Shown here: positions 63,145-64,000 of the stretch, in pieces
How positions within the stretch are numbered: the stretch's first letter is position 1
Layout of the letters: each line of letters opens with the position of its first letter
Source of the DNA: Leptospira vanthielii serovar Holland str. Waz Holland = ATCC 700522
GTDB lineage: Bacteria; Spirochaetota; Leptospiria; Leptospirales; Leptospiraceae
Length of the DNA stretch: 64,000 nucleotides
Assembly (NCBI RefSeq): GCF_000332455.1
Contig: NZ_AOGY02000007.1
Span: forward strand, 110,412 to 174,411
Direction: 5' to 3'
Notes under the pieces: generated by a model
The model's input: only the letters and a program-made list of their open reading frames with translations
Told to the model about the DNA's origin: nothing
The model's database searches: none
Position numbers and translations under genes: made by a program

Positions 63145-63639
63145 TCATTTTGAAATTATATTTACGTCGGAAAGATAGGTGAAGGGTTGTAAATCCACTA
63201 CATTGTCATTGAAGAATTCGGAATCTACGAATAAGGAACTAGCCTGAATATTGGTGTGTTTGATAATTTTTGCCACGAGGTCATCCAAAATCTGTAAGGC
63301 TTTTGTTTCATAAAAGAAGGCCTTATCGAGATTGATTCTCAAATTGGAGAAAGTCGAACGACCGCCCAGTGTCAACATAAACCGATCATAAATCGCATCC
63401 GTGGATTTTTTCCCCGGACAACCCTTGATTTCTAAAAGCATTTGAGAAATGGAGAGTTCGGAGACATTGATCACTAATGGAAATTCCTTTTTATCAATGA
63501 TATTCTCTGGTTTTAGCTGTAATACTTGTGCAATTTTTTCCAAAAGAGCTTGGTTGGCGATGGGTTTGAGAAGATAGGCCGTGACATGACTGAGAGCTGC
63601 TCGTCGGACTTGTTCCTTATCACCAACCGCAGTTAACAT
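63145..63639 (-). pseudogene. Truncated response regulator, 5' part lost to an insertion element
   Basis: The frame encodes the last part of a receiver domain: MLTAVGDKEQVRRAALSHVTAYLLKPI contains the beta-4 Thr region (MLTA) and the beta-5 Lys (LKPI), and then continues with a 120-residue effector region (about 45-164) that I do not recognise. The phospho-acceptor Asp and the first ~80 residues of the receiver are missing, and a stop lies four codons upstream of the ATG. Immediately upstream begins the end of an IS element (63640). Its loss of the Asp makes it unable to be phosphorylated, and the fragment is likely inactive. Confidence 0.8.
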
Positions 63640-64000
63640 TGTCTTAGTTCAGTGAAAAACAGAATTTTGGGATTCAAAATTAAGCTAAGCAACAAGCCTT
63701 ATATTAGCCTTTACCGAGTATTGTTTTCTCTTCAATTTTGCTTCAAGTAGTTTTTCTTTTCTTTCTGCTAAAATCTTTTCCTTGCGACCATAAAACACAT
63801 CCATAGGTGTTACGTAACCGATTGCAGAATGAAGTCTTAGCGAATTGTATTCTTCAATCCATTTACCAACTTCTTCTCTAATTTGTTCGAGTGAATACAT
63901 TGGTATTTCACGGATTAACTCAGTCTTAATGGTTCCATGAAATCTTTCTAGTTTCCCGTTGGACTGAGGATGATTTACAGAAGTCCGAACATTATGGATA
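63640..64000. mobile_element. IS3-family-like insertion sequence, left end in window
   Basis: TGTCTTAGTTCAGTGAAAAACAG (63640-63662) begins with TG and is the likely terminal inverted repeat, directly abutting the truncated response regulator. The transposase gene starts on the minus strand off the right edge and ends at 63685. The other end and any target duplication are outside the window. Confidence 0.75.
63685..64000 (-). CDS. IS3/IS481-type transposase, C-terminal part (5' end outside window)
   Basis: The frame runs in from the right edge without a start: NVRTSVNHPQSNGKLERFHGTIKTELIREI, then LEQIREEVGKWIEEYNSLRLHSAIGYVTPMDVFYGRKEKI. This is the C-terminal part of an integrase core (rve) domain; the Glu in NGKLERFHGTIK is the last residue of the DDE triad and YNSLRLHSAIGYVTP is the typical ending. 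The first two Asp residues lie outside the window. The final 30 residues are Lys-rich. It belongs to the element that interrupts the response regulator. Confidence 0.9.
   Translation of the reverse strand, partial: IHNVRTSVNHPQSNGKLERFHGTIKTELIREIPMYSLEQIREEVGKWIEEYNSLRLHSAIGYVTPMDVFYGRKEKILAERKEKLLEAKLKRKQYSVKANIRLVA

Noticed and set aside
1..64000. CRISPR arrays, tRNA or rRNA genes.
   Set aside because: No regularly spaced direct repeats and no cloverleaf or rRNA-like sequences were recognised by eye; a tRNAscan/Infernal run would be decisive.

Overview
The window is chromosomal DNA of a spirochaete, almost certainly a Leptospira and most likely a saprophytic (S-clade) species. Support comes from the many short lipoprotein signal peptides with loose spirochaetal lipoboxes, the hrcA-grpE-dnaK-dnaJ order behind a perfect CIRCE, the moderate-to-low GC, and many TTG/GTG starts. 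Species assignment is inference; no rRNA or tRNA gene was seen.

Layout. 1-2.6 kb: an edge-truncated zinc-ribbon protein, a PAS histidine kinase and a decayed outer-membrane protein gene. 2.6-10.8 kb: pirin, IlvD, then a tetR / TonB-dependent receptor / lipoprotein operon (minus strand) facing a nitroreductase (plus strand) across two copies of a palindromic operator, then a methyltransferase. 10.8-14.6 kb: a lipid-anchored M20 peptidase, a vapBC module, an ankyrin lipoprotein and a lipid-anchored SPFH/prohibitin protein. 14.6-24.4 kb: a surface/uptake cluster (1247-aa lipoprotein, 995-aa TonB-dependent receptor, small lipoprotein, beta-helix-like lipoprotein); three transcription starts carry 7+4+7 direct repeats resembling Pho boxes. 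24.4-27.3 kb: MltG, MurB and an ArsC/Spx-like protein. 27.4-36.5 kb: a tightly packed operon of circularly permuted ATP-grasp, alpha-E, transglutaminase/DUF2126, ATP-grasp/alpha-E fusion and transglutaminase, predicted to make or edit a peptide-like amide product. 36.6-43.8 kb: the heat-shock operon hrcA-grpE-dnaK-dnaJ, apparently running on into a Gfo/Idh dehydrogenase, YqgE and an SDR protein. 43.8-50.7 kb: diguanylate cyclase, GH172/DUF2961 protein, membrane protein, then GlnD and a GH13 alpha-glucosidase on the plus strand. 50.8-54.7 kb: lipoproteins and small metabolic proteins.

55.0-58.6 kb is the most unusual stretch. Three toxin-antitoxin modules (one frameshifted in both genes) and two small genes are separated by about 160-bp structured elements that look like integron attC sites. 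Each cassette begins and ends with its own 17-20 bp complementary sequence, as expected if each once circularised through its attC. No integrase lies in the window, so this reads as an orphan cassette array (CALIN-like). The toxin genes share a layout: -35 box, operator palindrome in the spacer or core promoter, and a start codon at or next to the predicted transcription start.

58.6-64 kb: thiolase, an exported protein with a methyltransferase-like motif, NuoI and a short NuoG, then a response regulator whose 5' part is lost to an IS3-like element that runs off the right edge.
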